NCBI GenBank assembly: GCA_039184335.1
Contig: JBCDBD010000009.1
Coordinates: 1 to 64,000, forward strand
Origin: JBCDBD01 sp039184335
Lineage (GTDB): Bacteria; Bacteroidota; Bacteroidia; Flavobacteriales; Flavobacteriaceae
Direction: 5' to 3'
Length of the DNA stretch: 64,000 nucleotides
The translations under genes and the position numbers were made by a program. The notes under the pieces were generated by a model. That model had not been told where the DNA came from and made no database searches. It saw only the letters and a program-made list of their open reading frames with translations. This document shows positions 38,291 through 47,469 of this stretch, one piece after another (position 1 is the stretch's first letter; every line of letters begins with the position of its first letter).

Positions 38291-40222
38291 ATGCAAATCG
38301 CTACAGCACCCCAAAAAAGTTTTGACATCTCTTACAAACCCGTTGGACAGTTTGAAGAGACCCGTTTTGAAAAAATACACAATGTTATTTTTCAGAGCTC
38401 CAGTCAAGCCTCGATCATAGTCGCCCAAGAAATTGCCAGGCTCATCAGACAAAAGCAACAACGGGGCTTGTCATGTGTTTTAGGTCTGGCCACGGGCTCA
38501 TCTCCTATTCGGGTGTATGAAGAACTTGTACGAATGCACAAAGAGGAAGGATTAAGCTTTTCAAACGTCATTACTTTTAATCTTGACGAGTACCTGCCCA
38601 TGGAAAAGGATAACCGCCAGAGCTATTGGCATTTTATGCACGAGCATTTATTTAGCCATGTGGATATTTCCACAGAGAACATTAACATTCCCGACGGTAC
38701 ATTGGCAGGTGACGACATCATACCGTATTGCTTGAACTATGAACAAAAGATAAAAGACGCCGGGGGACTTGATTTTCAATTACTGGGTATTGGAAGAACG
38801 GGGCATATCGGGTTTAATGAACCAGGCTCGCATTACAACTCTGGCACTCGCGTCATTACGTTGGACCACATTACAAGGGTAGATGCGGCCCCCGCTTTTT
38901 TGGGTATCGATAACGTACCTAGACGGGCGATAACCATGGGAATCTCAACCGTGCATAATGCAAGAAGAATTGTACTTCTGGGGTGGGGGCAAAACAAAGC
39001 GGATATTATCAAAAAAACGGTTGAGGGTGAAATTTCATCTGAGGTGCCCGCCACCTATCTGCAAAAGCACCACAACTGCACCTTTGTTCTGGATACTGGT
39101 GCTGGCAGTAAGTTGACCCGTAACAAAACCCCTTGGTTGGTCGATGAATCTTGCAAATGGACCGAAACCCTTACTGCAAAGGCTGTGTTATGGCTCAGTA
39201 TCAACTTGAACAAATCCATTTTAAGCCTAACGGATAAAGATTATAACGATAATGGAATGTCAGGTTTACTGGCCCAACAAGACTCGTATGACCTGAATAT
39301 TAAAATGTTCAATCGTTTGCAACATACCATAACCGGATGGCCAGGAGGTAAACCCAATGCCGATGACACCAATAGACCTGAAAGGGCCCGGCCAGAAAGG
39401 AAAAGGATCATTATTTTTAGTCCGCACCCCGATGATGATGTGATTTCAATGGGCGGCACCTTTGATCGGCTTATCAGTCAAGGCCATGAAGTGCATGTCG
39501 CTTATCAGACTTCAGGGAATATTGCCGTTACTGGTACCGAAGCCCTAAAGTTTGCCGAAGTCTTAAACAGGATCAGCCCTTCGGAGAAAACAAACAATCT
39601 AATCAACGCCATTGTCACTAAACCTGAAAGTGCAGCAGACACCCTTGAGGTACGTAAATTAAAAGGAAGTATCCGCCGAGGAGAATCTTATGCAGCAACT
39701 CGGTATCTGGATTTACCGGATGAAAATGTACACTTTCTGGACCTTCCCTTTTACGAAACGGGCACTGTAAAAAAGAATAACCTCACCCAAGATGACATTG
39801 ACATCATGGCCAACATCATCAATGAGGTTAAACCCCATCAGATCTATGCGGCCGGCGATCTTGCAGACCCCCATGGAACCCATAGTGTTTGTTTGGATGC
39901 GGTCTTTGCCGCTCTGGCGATTTTAAAAGACAAGAAATACATGAAAGACTGTTGGGTCTGGTTGTATCGAGGAGCTTGGCATGAGTGGGATATTCACGAA
40001 ATTGAAATGGCAGTACCCATGAGTCCGGCCCAAGTCATAAAAAAACGAAATGCTATATTTTGCCATCAATCCCAAAAAGATGGGGTAATGTTTCAAGGTG
40101 ACGATACCCGTGAATTCTGGATGCGTGCCGAGGAGCGTAACAAATACACCGCAGAAAAATATCGCAAACTAGGTTTGGCGGAATATGCAGCAATGGAGGG
40201 GTTTGTACGATATCACTTTTAA
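38291..40222 (+). CDS. nagB: Glucosamine-6-phosphate deaminase fused to an LmbE-like deacetylase domain
   Basis: The 643-residue protein has two parts. Residues about 30-290 are NagB, which converts glucosamine-6-phosphate to fructose-6-phosphate and ammonia. It shows LATGSSPIRVYEEL, FNLDEYLPM (Asp99) and GRTGHIGFNEPGS (His172, Glu177). Residues about 370-630 are a PIG-L/LmbE-type zinc hydrolase with SPHPDDDVISMGGT (His379, Asp382) and DPHGTHSVC. Enzymes of that family remove acetyl groups from GlcNAc derivatives. Single-domain NagB is about 260 residues, so this is a true fusion; similar fusions are common in Bacteroidota. As no nagA is nearby, the second domain may deacetylate GlcNAc-6-phosphate, but this is inference. 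It is the first gene of the plus-strand recycling operon. Confidence 0.93.
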   Translation: MQIATAPQKSFDISYKPVGQFEETRFEKIHNVIFQSSSQASIIVAQEIARLIRQKQQRGLSCVLGLATGSSPIRVYEELVRMHKEEGLSFSNVITFNLDEYLPMEKDNRQSYWHFMHEHLFSHVDISTENINIPDGTLAGDDIIPYCLNYEQKIKDAGGLDFQLLGIGRTGHIGFNEPGSHYNSGTRVITLDHITRVDAAPAFLGIDNVPRRAITMGISTVHNARRIVLLGWGQNKADIIKKTVEGEISSEVPATYLQKHHNCTFVLDTGAGSKLTRNKTPWLVDESCKWTETLTAKAVLWLSINLNKSILSLTDKDYNDNGMSGLLAQQDSYDLNIKMFNRLQHTITGWPGGKPNADDTNRPERARPERKRIIIFSPHPDDDVISMGGTFDRLISQGHEVHVAYQTSGNIAVTGTEALKFAEVLNRISPSEKTNNLINAIVTKPESAADTLEVRKLKGSIRRGESYAATRYLDLPDENVHFLDLPFYETGTVKKNNLTQDDIDIMANIINEVKPHQIYAAGDLADPHGTHSVCLDAVFAALAILKDKKYMKDCWVWLYRGAWHEWDIHEIEMAVPMSPAQVIKKRNAIFCHQSQKDGVMFQGDDTREFWMRAEERNKYTAEKYRKLGLAEYAAMEGFVRYHF

Positions 40223-40232
40223 TTCCCTTCCC

Positions 40233-41165
40233 ATGAAAATAGCAGTAGCGCAATTTGAACCCAAAGACGGGGATAAGACCTATAACTTATCTGTAATCAA
40301 AACTTTGGCCGGGCAAGCCAAACAAGAGGGTGCTGATGTCATTAGCTTTCACGAAATGTGCATCACCGGGTATACCCATACCAAAGACCTTGAAAAAGAG
40401 ACCCTTCTAGATTTGGCCGAAATCGTCCCCGATGGGCAGAGTACCCAAACGTTAATGCAGATTTCTGCTGAATTGGACATCGCAATTTTGGCCGGACTTG
40501 TAGAAAAGGATCAGGGCAAAATTTACAACACCTATCTGTGTGTACATATGAATGAGGTGGTCGCCAAATACCGCAAGTTGCATCCTTTTATCAGCAGGTT
40601 CATGTCTGCAGGTGATGAATACGTGGTTTTTGACCTACTGGGTTGGAAATGTGGTATCCTCATTTGTTATGACAACAATGTTATTGAAAATGTTCGGGCC
40701 ACCACATTGCTTGGTGCAGAAATCATATTTGCTCCGCATGTTACCGGCTGTACCCCTTCAGCCATGCCGGGAAGGGGCTATGTTGACGATCGACTTTGGC
40801 AAAACAGGGAAAATGACCCCGTCTCATTGCGATTGGAGTTTGATGGCCCCAAAGGACGTCGTTGGTTGTTGCGATGGCTTCCCGCAAGAGCCTATGACAA
40901 TGGGGTGTATTATGCATTTACCAATCCCATAGGATACGACGGGGAGCATCTAAAAAATGGAAACTCGATGATTCTTGATCCCTATGGGGAAATTCTTTCA
41001 GAGTGCCGCACCTTTGAGGATGATATTGTGATAGCGACAATAACCAAAGAAAAACTAAAACTCTCAGGAGGTCATCGCTACAAAAATGCCAGAAGGCCAG
41101 AACTCTATAAAGACATATTGGGCCAACCCAATTCTCCACATCTGAAACCGATTTGGATGATATAA
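40233..41165 (+). CDS. Carbon-nitrogen hydrolase (nitrilase family)
   Basis: A 310-residue nitrilase-superfamily enzyme with the complete catalytic triad: Glu41 in SFHEMC, Lys115 in YRKLHPF and Cys145 in GILICYDNN. It would hydrolyse an amide or N-carbamoyl substrate in the cytoplasm. ATG 40233 is preferred over an ATG at 40185 that lies inside nagB, because the nitrilase fold begins at MKIAVAQFEP. It follows nagB by ten bases and precedes the ampG-like gene. Its substrate is not known; the context suggests an amide or amino-sugar-linked compound released in wall turnover. Confidence 0.9.
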   Translation: MKIAVAQFEPKDGDKTYNLSVIKTLAGQAKQEGADVISFHEMCITGYTHTKDLEKETLLDLAEIVPDGQSTQTLMQISAELDIAILAGLVEKDQGKIYNTYLCVHMNEVVAKYRKLHPFISRFMSAGDEYVVFDLLGWKCGILICYDNNVIENVRATTLLGAEIIFAPHVTGCTPSAMPGRGYVDDRLWQNRENDPVSLRLEFDGPKGRRWLLRWLPARAYDNGVYYAFTNPIGYDGEHLKNGNSMILDPYGEILSECRTFEDDIVIATITKEKLKLSGGHRYKNARRPELYKDILGQPNSPHLKPIWMI

Positions 41166-41247
41166 ATAAGTGCTCTGATGGCCTATTGACCATCTTGAAC
41201 GTTTCGTTTTCTACTTTTAAAACTATTTTAGCATGAAATAACCTGAC

Positions 41248-42519
41248 ATGGTCCAAAAAGACAAAGGAGCATGGGCTTGGGTGCCCATACTATACTTTAC
41301 ACAAGGATTGCCCTATGTTATCGTGGTAACGGTATCGGTCATCATGTACAAGCGATTGGGTATCAGTAACGCCGATATCGGCCTGTATACCAGTTGGCTC
41401 TACCTGCCTTGGGTATTAAAACCATTGTGGAGCCCGTTTGTGGATTTAAAAAGCACCAAACGAAGTTGGTTTTTGGCCACACAATTGGTCATTGCCATCA
41501 CCCTTTTAGGGGTGGGGCTCACCTTACCCACCAATATCTTTTTTGTGACCACATTGGCCTGTTTTTGGATGGCAGCCTTTGCGTCCGCCACCAATGATAT
41601 TGCGTCTGACGGGTACTATATGATTGGACTCTCTGAGAAAAGACAATCCTTTTTTGTCGGAATACGGAGTACCTTTTACAGATTGGCCATGGTTACTGGC
41701 GAAGGGCTTATTGTAATTTTGGCCGGTTTTTTGGAAAACCATTACGGCGATAATACCAAAGCTTGGAGCATGACCATGACGGCAACGGCATTCTTGATGT
41801 TGGCCCTTACCGTATCGAACTTTTTTGCTACCCCTAAATATGAAAGTTCCAGCGATATCGTACTTGAAAAACCCAAAGGTTTTTTTGAGGTCTTTGTCTC
41901 ATTTTTTAAGAAGCCAAACATCATAATTGCCTTAGCCTTTATCTTAACATATCGACTGGGGGAATCCCAACTGGTAAAGATGGCCGCACCCTTTCTATTA
42001 GATCCCTTGGAAAATGGGGGGCTGGGCTATTCCACTGAAAAATTGGGCACTATTTTCGGGACGGTAGGGGTCATCATGCTATCTATTGGAGGAATTCTGG
42101 GAGGGATTCTTATTTCAAAGGACGGGCTTAAAAAATGGATGTTTCCTATGATTTTATCGCTCAATGTGCCCAACATTTTATATGCCCTTTTGGCTTGGAC
42201 ACAAGCGACCAGCACATGGGCTGTAACAACAACCGTTGTATTTGAAAAGTTTGGTTATGGGTTTGGGTTCGCTGCATTTTTAATGTACCTTATCTACATT
42301 GCCGAAGGAAAATCAAAGACTTCGCACTATGCCATTGCCACAGGATTTATGGCCTTGGGCATGATGCTGCCGGGTATGCTCAGCGGATTCATGCAAGAAT
42401 GGTTGGGCTATAGTGGATTTTTTATTTGGGTGGTCATTGCCGCACTACCTGCCCTATTTTTACTCCCCTTCTTGAAGTACCCTGCAGATTATGGTAAAAA
42501 AGGAGGTGCCGATGTTTGA
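41248..42519 (+). CDS. ampG: AmpG-like MFS permease (muropeptide importer)
   Basis: A 423-residue MFS protein with about 12 transmembrane helices. It resembles the AmpG/acetyl-CoA transporter group: the N-terminal pattern YTSWLYLPWVLKPLWSPFVD and the ASATNDIASDGYYM stretch in helix 4 are typical. AmpG brings GlcNAc-anhydroMurNAc-peptides from the periplasm into the cytoplasm. Its place between nagB and nagZ supports that substrate. The last bases overlap the nagZ start and contain its ribosome binding site. Confidence 0.88.
   Translation: MVQKDKGAWAWVPILYFTQGLPYVIVVTVSVIMYKRLGISNADIGLYTSWLYLPWVLKPLWSPFVDLKSTKRSWFLATQLVIAITLLGVGLTLPTNIFFVTTLACFWMAAFASATNDIASDGYYMIGLSEKRQSFFVGIRSTFYRLAMVTGEGLIVILAGFLENHYGDNTKAWSMTMTATAFLMLALTVSNFFATPKYESSSDIVLEKPKGFFEVFVSFFKKPNIIIALAFILTYRLGESQLVKMAAPFLLDPLENGGLGYSTEKLGTIFGTVGVIMLSIGGILGGILISKDGLKKWMFPMILSLNVPNILYALLAWTQATSTWAVTTTVVFEKFGYGFGFAAFLMYLIYIAEGKSKTSHYAIATGFMALGMMLPGMLSGFMQEWLGYSGFFIWVVIAALPALFLLPFLKYPADYGKKGGADV
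42501..42506 (+). promoter_or_regulatory. Strong Shine-Dalgarno site for the GH3 gene
   Basis: AGGAGG lies five bases before ATG 42512, inside the end of the ampG-like gene. It decides the start of the GH3 enzyme against an upstream ATG at 42491. Such canonical sites are rare in Bacteroidota, so strong reinitiation here is notable. Confidence 0.75.
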
Positions 42520-44044
42520 ACTTCCTTCTACCAAAACTCTACGTATAAAGCAAAAGATAGGGCAATTGTTTATGCCCGCGGCTTTTATCAATGACAATGA
42601 AGAGGAAATCCAAAAAATGGAACAGCTCATCAACGACCATCATATTGGCAGTATTTGTTTTTTTCATAGTCGGGCCAGTGCTGCCACCAATTTCGAGGGT
42701 AAAAAAGAAGTAGTCCATAATGAAAACAGTTACGAACGCCTTCGGTATCTCATTGAACGCTATCAAAAAGCAGCAACCGTTCCCTTATTGATTGCCATTG
42801 ATGCAGAATGGGGTCTCGCCATGCGTATTGAAAACACCCCACAATACCCCTACGCCATTACCTTGGGGGCCATGCAGCATCAAGAAGATTTGGTATTCCA
42901 AGTAGGCAGAGGCATTGCACAAGATTGTCGAAAAGCGGGAATTCACTGGAACCTTTCCCCTGTAGTTGACATTAACCTAGATCCGGATAATCCGGTGATA
43001 GGATACCGTTCTTTTGGTGATGACAGAAATCGGGTAACGCAGTATGCCAAGGCGTATCTTCATGGAATGCGATCAGAAGGAATTCTAAATTCCATCAAGC
43101 ACTTTCCTGGTCATGGCGACACGGCTACCGATTCCCATTTAGGCCTACCCCTTATTGATAAAACCAAATCCCACCTTTTGGAAAATGAGCTATATCCCTT
43201 TGTCCAATTAATGGATGACACCTTAGATGCGGTTATGGTGGGTCATTTGGCTGTTCCTGCGCTATCCAATGGCAAAAAGATATCCTCATCTGTTTCGAAG
43301 GAAGTTATGACCGGTTTTTTACGGGACGAATTGGATTGGAATGGTGTCATCATCTCTGATGCCCTGAACATGCATGCGGTTTCAAAAGATTTTCCAGATA
43401 AAGGTGGTGTGGAATATGCTGCTTTTGAGGCTGGCAATGATATACTCTGTTTTGCGGACAATGTAGCGGAGGGCCTTCAAACGATTTCGGAAAACTGTAG
43501 CACAACAAGAATCGAAGAAAGTTTCCATCGGTTTTGGAAACTTAAGGAAAAAGCACTGAACAATACTACTTTGGTATCGGAGAAAATTCCCTTTGAAAAT
43601 CTTATGGAACAATTGGCAGAGACATCGTTAACGTTCTTGAAAGGAGATAGCCCCGAACTTCATATTTTTCGCAGACAAGGTTTTGATTTTGTTCCGTTTG
43701 GAAAAACAGATGGCCTTTTTTATGACCAATTCAATGCCCACAAAAGCAATAATGGCAACGTACTTGTAAGTATCGTTCCACGCCAAGTAAAACCAAAAAA
43801 CCGCTTTGGCTTTACAGAGGAAGAGCTGCAAAAAATATGCGAACTATTGGAAACCAAGGAAGTTGCAATCTATCTCTTTGGCAATCCCTTTGTATTGAAT
43901 TTAATGCCGTGGCAAAAAGCGGGAACAGTTGTCGTAGTCTATCAAGATTTTGCCATTTTTCAACAGCACGCCATCAACCATTTCAAAGGCAGGGTTGAAG
44001 CAAAAGGAAAATTACCGGTCACCTTAAAAAATATCCTTTCATGA
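42512..44044 (+). CDS. nagZ: Glycoside hydrolase family 3, NagZ-type beta-N-acetylglucosaminidase
   Basis: The 510-residue enzyme would cut GlcNAc from anhydro-muropeptides in the cytoplasm. The TIM-barrel domain has LFMPAAF, IAIDAEWGLAMR, and the NagZ loop KHFPGHGDTATDSHLGLP with the His201-Asp203 acid/base pair. Asp283 in VIISDALNM is the nucleophile. There is no signal peptide, in agreement with a cytoplasmic recycling role. Residues beyond about 360 form a C-terminal extension that the short proteobacterial NagZ (about 340 residues) lacks. It overlaps the ampG-like gene by eight bases and the methyltransferase gene by four. Confidence 0.92.
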   Translation: MFELPSTKTLRIKQKIGQLFMPAAFINDNEEEIQKMEQLINDHHIGSICFFHSRASAATNFEGKKEVVHNENSYERLRYLIERYQKAATVPLLIAIDAEWGLAMRIENTPQYPYAITLGAMQHQEDLVFQVGRGIAQDCRKAGIHWNLSPVVDINLDPDNPVIGYRSFGDDRNRVTQYAKAYLHGMRSEGILNSIKHFPGHGDTATDSHLGLPLIDKTKSHLLENELYPFVQLMDDTLDAVMVGHLAVPALSNGKKISSSVSKEVMTGFLRDELDWNGVIISDALNMHAVSKDFPDKGGVEYAAFEAGNDILCFADNVAEGLQTISENCSTTRIEESFHRFWKLKEKALNNTTLVSEKIPFENLMEQLAETSLTFLKGDSPELHIFRRQGFDFVPFGKTDGLFYDQFNAHKSNNGNVLVSIVPRQVKPKNRFGFTEEELQKICELLETKEVAIYLFGNPFVLNLMPWQKAGTVVVVYQDFAIFQQHAINHFKGRVEAKGKLPVTLKNILS

Positions 44045-44712
44045 ACGACGATATCTTAAATTCATGGAAGAAAAATGCCAAAGCATGGAATACTGTCATA
44101 GAGGAACAAAACATTCCTTCAAGAAAATATACAAATAAGGCCATTTTAGAAGCGATTAAATCGTTTGGGCTCAAAAAGGTGGCCGATCTCGGTTGTGGCG
44201 AAGGATGGCTTTGCCGGAAAATGACCAAAAATCAAATTGAAGCCACAGGGTTTGATGCGACATCTGCATTGATTGAAATGGCAAAGACCAAGGGAAACGA
44301 AAGGTACCATCTATTGCGATTTGATCAGATTGTAGCCGGTCAACGTTTACCCAATGCCCCTTTTAACGGTGCCGTCTTCAACTTCTCTATTTATCAAAAA
44401 GATCATCTGGATCTACTTTTTCAAGAAATATTGAATGCACTTGATGGCAGAGGAATTGTACTTATACAGACCCTTCACCCCTTTTATTTGATGGAGAACG
44501 GATTCGGATATCGTTCGCAATGGCTTCAAGATTCCTGGAAGGGCCTTCCCGGTAACTTTGAAGATGGGCATTCTTGGTATGCACGTACCATGGAAGATTG
44601 GATTGCATTGATTTCCAAAATCCCCCAAACGTCATTTGAGGTACAAGAGATAATCAATGCTGAAGAAAAACCCCTTTCACTACTTATCATCATAAAGAAG
44701 AAATATGGATAA
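44041..44712 (+). CDS. Class I SAM-dependent methyltransferase
   Basis: A 223-residue Rossmann-fold methyltransferase. Motif I is VADLGCGEGWLCRKM, followed by GFDATSALIEMAK and a post-motif FNFSIYQKDHLDLLFQEI. The substrate is unknown. It overlaps nagZ by four bases (ATGA) and anmK by eight, so it is translated with the recycling enzymes, but methylation is not a known step of that pathway. Confidence 0.88.
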   Translation: MNDDILNSWKKNAKAWNTVIEEQNIPSRKYTNKAILEAIKSFGLKKVADLGCGEGWLCRKMTKNQIEATGFDATSALIEMAKTKGNERYHLLRFDQIVAGQRLPNAPFNGAVFNFSIYQKDHLDLLFQEILNALDGRGIVLIQTLHPFYLMENGFGYRSQWLQDSWKGLPGNFEDGHSWYARTMEDWIALISKIPQTSFEVQEIINAEEKPLSLLIIIKKKYG

Positions 44713-45784
44713 CTACAAAGTTTTGGGATTAATGTCGGGAACTTCACTGGACGGCCTAGACTTGGCCTATTGTCATTTTTGGAGAAAAACAACTACATGG
44801 GACTTCGAAATTCAGCTATGCGAAGCAATTTCTTATGATAAAAGCCTTTTTGATCAATTGAAAAACGCCATTCATTTATCTGAAAAAGCGCATTTAAAGC
44901 TACACCATGTCTATGGAAATTGGCTGGGGCAACAGGCCAGGGACTTTATTGAAAAACACCAACTGAATGTAGATTTTATTGCCAGTCATGGGCACACCTC
45001 CCACCACCGCCCTGAGGAGGGAATTACCTTTCAATTAGGCTACGGACAGGAACTTGCCAAGGCTTCAGGAGCAAGAGTCATCTGTGATTTCAGAACCCTT
45101 GATGTCAGCTTAGGAGGACAGGGTGCGCCATTGGTGCCTATTGGAGACCATTTACTGCTATCAGAATACCAGTTTTGTTTGAACCTAGGTGGCATTAGCA
45201 ATATCTCGTTTCAAAAAAACGGGAAACGTGTTGCTTACGATATCGGCATGGCCAATATGCCATTGAATTACCTTACTGAAAAAATCAATCTGAAATACGA
45301 TAAGGGCGGGACATTGGCGCGCTCTGGAACGTTGGTGCCGAAACTTTTAGAAAATCTAAATTCTTTGAAGTATTATGAAGTCCCCTATCCAAAATCTACG
45401 GGTTACGAATGGTTCTCGTCTGAGGTGAAACCGCTTTTGAAAAAGACAAAAGCTGAAATAAAAGACCTCCTTCATACGGTAATCCACCATAATTGTGAGC
45501 AAATTGCAAGGACCGTTAAAAATGAGAAATTGGAGGGTAAAAGTCGGGTTTTGGTCACAGGGGGCGGAGCCTTGAACAACTTCTTTGTAGCAACCCTTGA
45601 AGAGAAATTAGGCGAGACATGTGAAGTGGTCATTCCGCCAAAAAAATTCATTGAATACAAGGAAGCCATGGTCTTTGCCTTTATGGGTGTTCTCAAACAT
45701 CTCGGGGAAATCAATGTGTACGCTTCAGTCACTGGGGCCAAACAAGATTCCTGCAGTGGGAAAATTTTTGAACCTGAAATCTAA
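44705..45784 (+). CDS. anmK: 1,6-anhydro-N-acetylmuramic acid kinase
   Basis: AnmK opens the anhydro ring and phosphorylates the sugar to MurNAc-6-phosphate, the substrate of MurQ. The 359-residue protein starts with the ATPase-like signature LGLMSGTSLDGLDLAYC, then FIASHGHTSHHRPEEG and GGQGAPLVPIGDHLL. It also has LNLGGISNIS, VTGGGALNNFF and KEAMVFAFMG. The length matches the family. It is the last gene of the recycling operon and stops eight bases before the convergent efflux-pump gene ends. Confidence 0.95.
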   Translation: MDNYKVLGLMSGTSLDGLDLAYCHFWRKTTTWDFEIQLCEAISYDKSLFDQLKNAIHLSEKAHLKLHHVYGNWLGQQARDFIEKHQLNVDFIASHGHTSHHRPEEGITFQLGYGQELAKASGARVICDFRTLDVSLGGQGAPLVPIGDHLLLSEYQFCLNLGGISNISFQKNGKRVAYDIGMANMPLNYLTEKINLKYDKGGTLARSGTLVPKLLENLNSLKYYEVPYPKSTGYEWFSSEVKPLLKKTKAEIKDLLHTVIHHNCEQIARTVKNEKLEGKSRVLVTGGGALNNFFVATLEEKLGETCEVVIPPKKFIEYKEAMVFAFMGVLKHLGEINVYASVTGAKQDSCSGKIFEPEI

Positions 45785-45791
45785 AGCTTGG

Positions 45792-47003
45792 TCATGATCT
45801 TGCCAAGGTCTTTCGTCGTTGTTGGGATAGCAACATAATGCCAACAGAAAGAAACCCGCAAATGGCCAACCCAATAAACAAGGGGAGTGCCGTATCTTCT
45901 AAATACAAACCTATCCAAGAAGCGATGGGCACTGAAATCATAGTGGATATAAATCCATTAATGGCAGCTCCAATTCCGGCAATATGCCCAATGGGTTCCA
46001 TGGCGATGGAACGAAAATTGCCCCACATAAAGCCCAAGCAGAAAAATTGAAAGAACAAGAACGTGACCAAAACGCCCACACTTGGGTTGCCCGTATTCAA
46101 AAACAACACGACATAGGCCAAAGCTATAGAGCTAAATCCGACAGTTGCCGCCATAGCCAACTTTCGCATACCAAAACGCACCACCATGGTTCCGTTGGTA
46201 AAGGTAGAAGTACCAATGGAAATGGCCAGCGCAGCAAATAAATAAGGAAACGCATCCCGGAGACCGTATTGGTCTTCAAAAATGTGTTGGGCCGAACTCA
46301 AGTACACCAAAAATGAACCGGTGATCAATCCTGATATGAATGTGAATGCCACTGTTTCTGAGTATCGAAACATTTCTATGGACCCATCAATAAAACTCTT
46401 GAAGGAAAATTTGATTTTGTACGTTGGACGCAATGTTTCCGGTTGTCTTTTCCAAAACCAAACCCACAGCATGCCTGCCAAGAAAAGATGTACATAGAAA
46501 ATGGTTTGCCAATTAAAGTTGTCCACAATCACCTTACCAATAGCTGGGGCAACCACGGGAACCAAAATAAAAAAAGCGGTCACAAACGACATCACCCTAG
46601 CCATATAATCTCCTTTGTACAAATCGCGAATAATGGAAATGGCAATGGTTCGGTGTGAAGAAAGTCCGATACCCTGTAAAATGCGGCCGATGACCATGAC
46701 TTCGAGATTGGGCGCCAACAAACAAATAGCACTTGCAATGCCAAAGACCACGAACCCAGCGTAAACCATGGGTTTTCTTCCATATTGGTCAGAAAGCGGG
46801 CCAAAGAACAATTGTCCCAAGCCCAATCCTAAAAAAATCATGGTCACAAAGAGCTGATGTGCTGCAGGGTCATGGCTGTTTATGGTCTCCCCAATATTGG
46901 GTATGGCCGGTAATAATGTATCAATGGCCAATGCCACAATGGACATCAGTGATGCCATCAAGGCAATAAACTCAAAATGGGGTTGTTCTTGCGTATTTTG
47001 CAT
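45792..47003 (-). CDS. Bcr/CflA-family MFS drug efflux transporter
   Basis: A 403-residue inner-membrane transporter with 12 predicted helices. The motif A region reads GQLFFGPLSDQYGRKPMVYAG, and GRILQGIGLSSHRTIAISIIRD matches motif C-like signatures of the Bcr/CflA group. The N-terminal SIVALAIDTLLPAIPNIG is also typical. It would export small toxic molecules by proton antiport. A possible minus-strand -7 box, TACTTTTG, lies only five bases before the ATG (47008-47015), which would make a nearly leaderless transcript. It is a single gene, not part of the recycling operon. Confidence 0.88.
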   Translation of the reverse strand: MQNTQEQPHFEFIALMASLMSIVALAIDTLLPAIPNIGETINSHDPAAHQLFVTMIFLGLGLGQLFFGPLSDQYGRKPMVYAGFVVFGIASAICLLAPNLEVMVIGRILQGIGLSSHRTIAISIIRDLYKGDYMARVMSFVTAFFILVPVVAPAIGKVIVDNFNWQTIFYVHLFLAGMLWVWFWKRQPETLRPTYKIKFSFKSFIDGSIEMFRYSETVAFTFISGLITGSFLVYLSSAQHIFEDQYGLRDAFPYLFAALAISIGTSTFTNGTMVVRFGMRKLAMAATVGFSSIALAYVVLFLNTGNPSVGVLVTFLFFQFFCLGFMWGNFRSIAMEPIGHIAGIGAAINGFISTMISVPIASWIGLYLEDTALPLFIGLAICGFLSVGIMLLSQQRRKTLARS

Positions 47004-47083
47004 TCAGCAAAAGTACCACTACCCTTTGTACTGTTGGTATTTTTGGTGTGATAGTTTTGTTAACTTGGCGAATTCATCAGAGA

Positions 47084-47104
47084 TGTCAGGTCGAGCGCAG
47101 TCGA
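47084..47104. repeat. Palindrome-like repeat, left copy (GIY-YIG islet)
   Basis: The element carries the core TCGAGCGCAGTCGA preceded by TGTCAGG. The same 21 bases recur in inverted orientation at 47525-47545, so the GIY-YIG gene lies between inverted copies. The core is itself nearly palindromic (TCGA...TCGA). Confidence 0.8.
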
Positions 47105-47131
47105 TACCTATTTATACCCCATATTTCAACA

Positions 47132-47443
47132 ATGAAATTCTACGATGTTTACATCCTTCTTTGCTCCGATAATCTGACTTATACGGGGATGACGGACAAC
47201 ATATCTCGAAGGCTCAGTGAACATCAGGATGAAAGGAACCCCAATTCTTTCACTTTTAAGAGAAGATCCGTTAAACTAATCTTTCAACAGGAATTCAATG
47301 ATGTATTACAAGCCATTTATTTTGAAAAGAAAATCAAAAAGTGGAGTGCGAAAAAGAAGTTAGCCTTAGCCAATGGCGATTTTGATTTGTTGCAAATATT
47401 AGCTGAATGTCGGAATGCCACGCATCACAAATACAACCCTTAG
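47132..47443 (+). CDS. GIY-YIG domain nuclease-like protein
   Basis: A 103-residue UvrC-N-type GIY-YIG protein. It begins MKFYDVYILLCSDNLTYTGMT, in which VYI and YTG replace GIY-YIG. It then has ISRRLSEHQD and ends with the usual AIYFEKKIKKWSAKKKLALANGD. The metal-binding Glu is expected in the FEKKIK helix. I used ATG 47132; the frame is open upstream to 47048 but that part is repeat sequence. Such short GIY-YIG proteins are frequent in flavobacteria and their role is unknown. The flanking inverted repeats suggest a mobile or repeat-associated element. Confidence 0.85.
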   Translation: MKFYDVYILLCSDNLTYTGMTDNISRRLSEHQDERNPNSFTFKRRSVKLIFQQEFNDVLQAIYFEKKIKKWSAKKKLALANGDFDLLQILAECRNATHHKYNP

Positions 47444-47469
47444 AATATACCAAAACCCAAACTGTCCTA

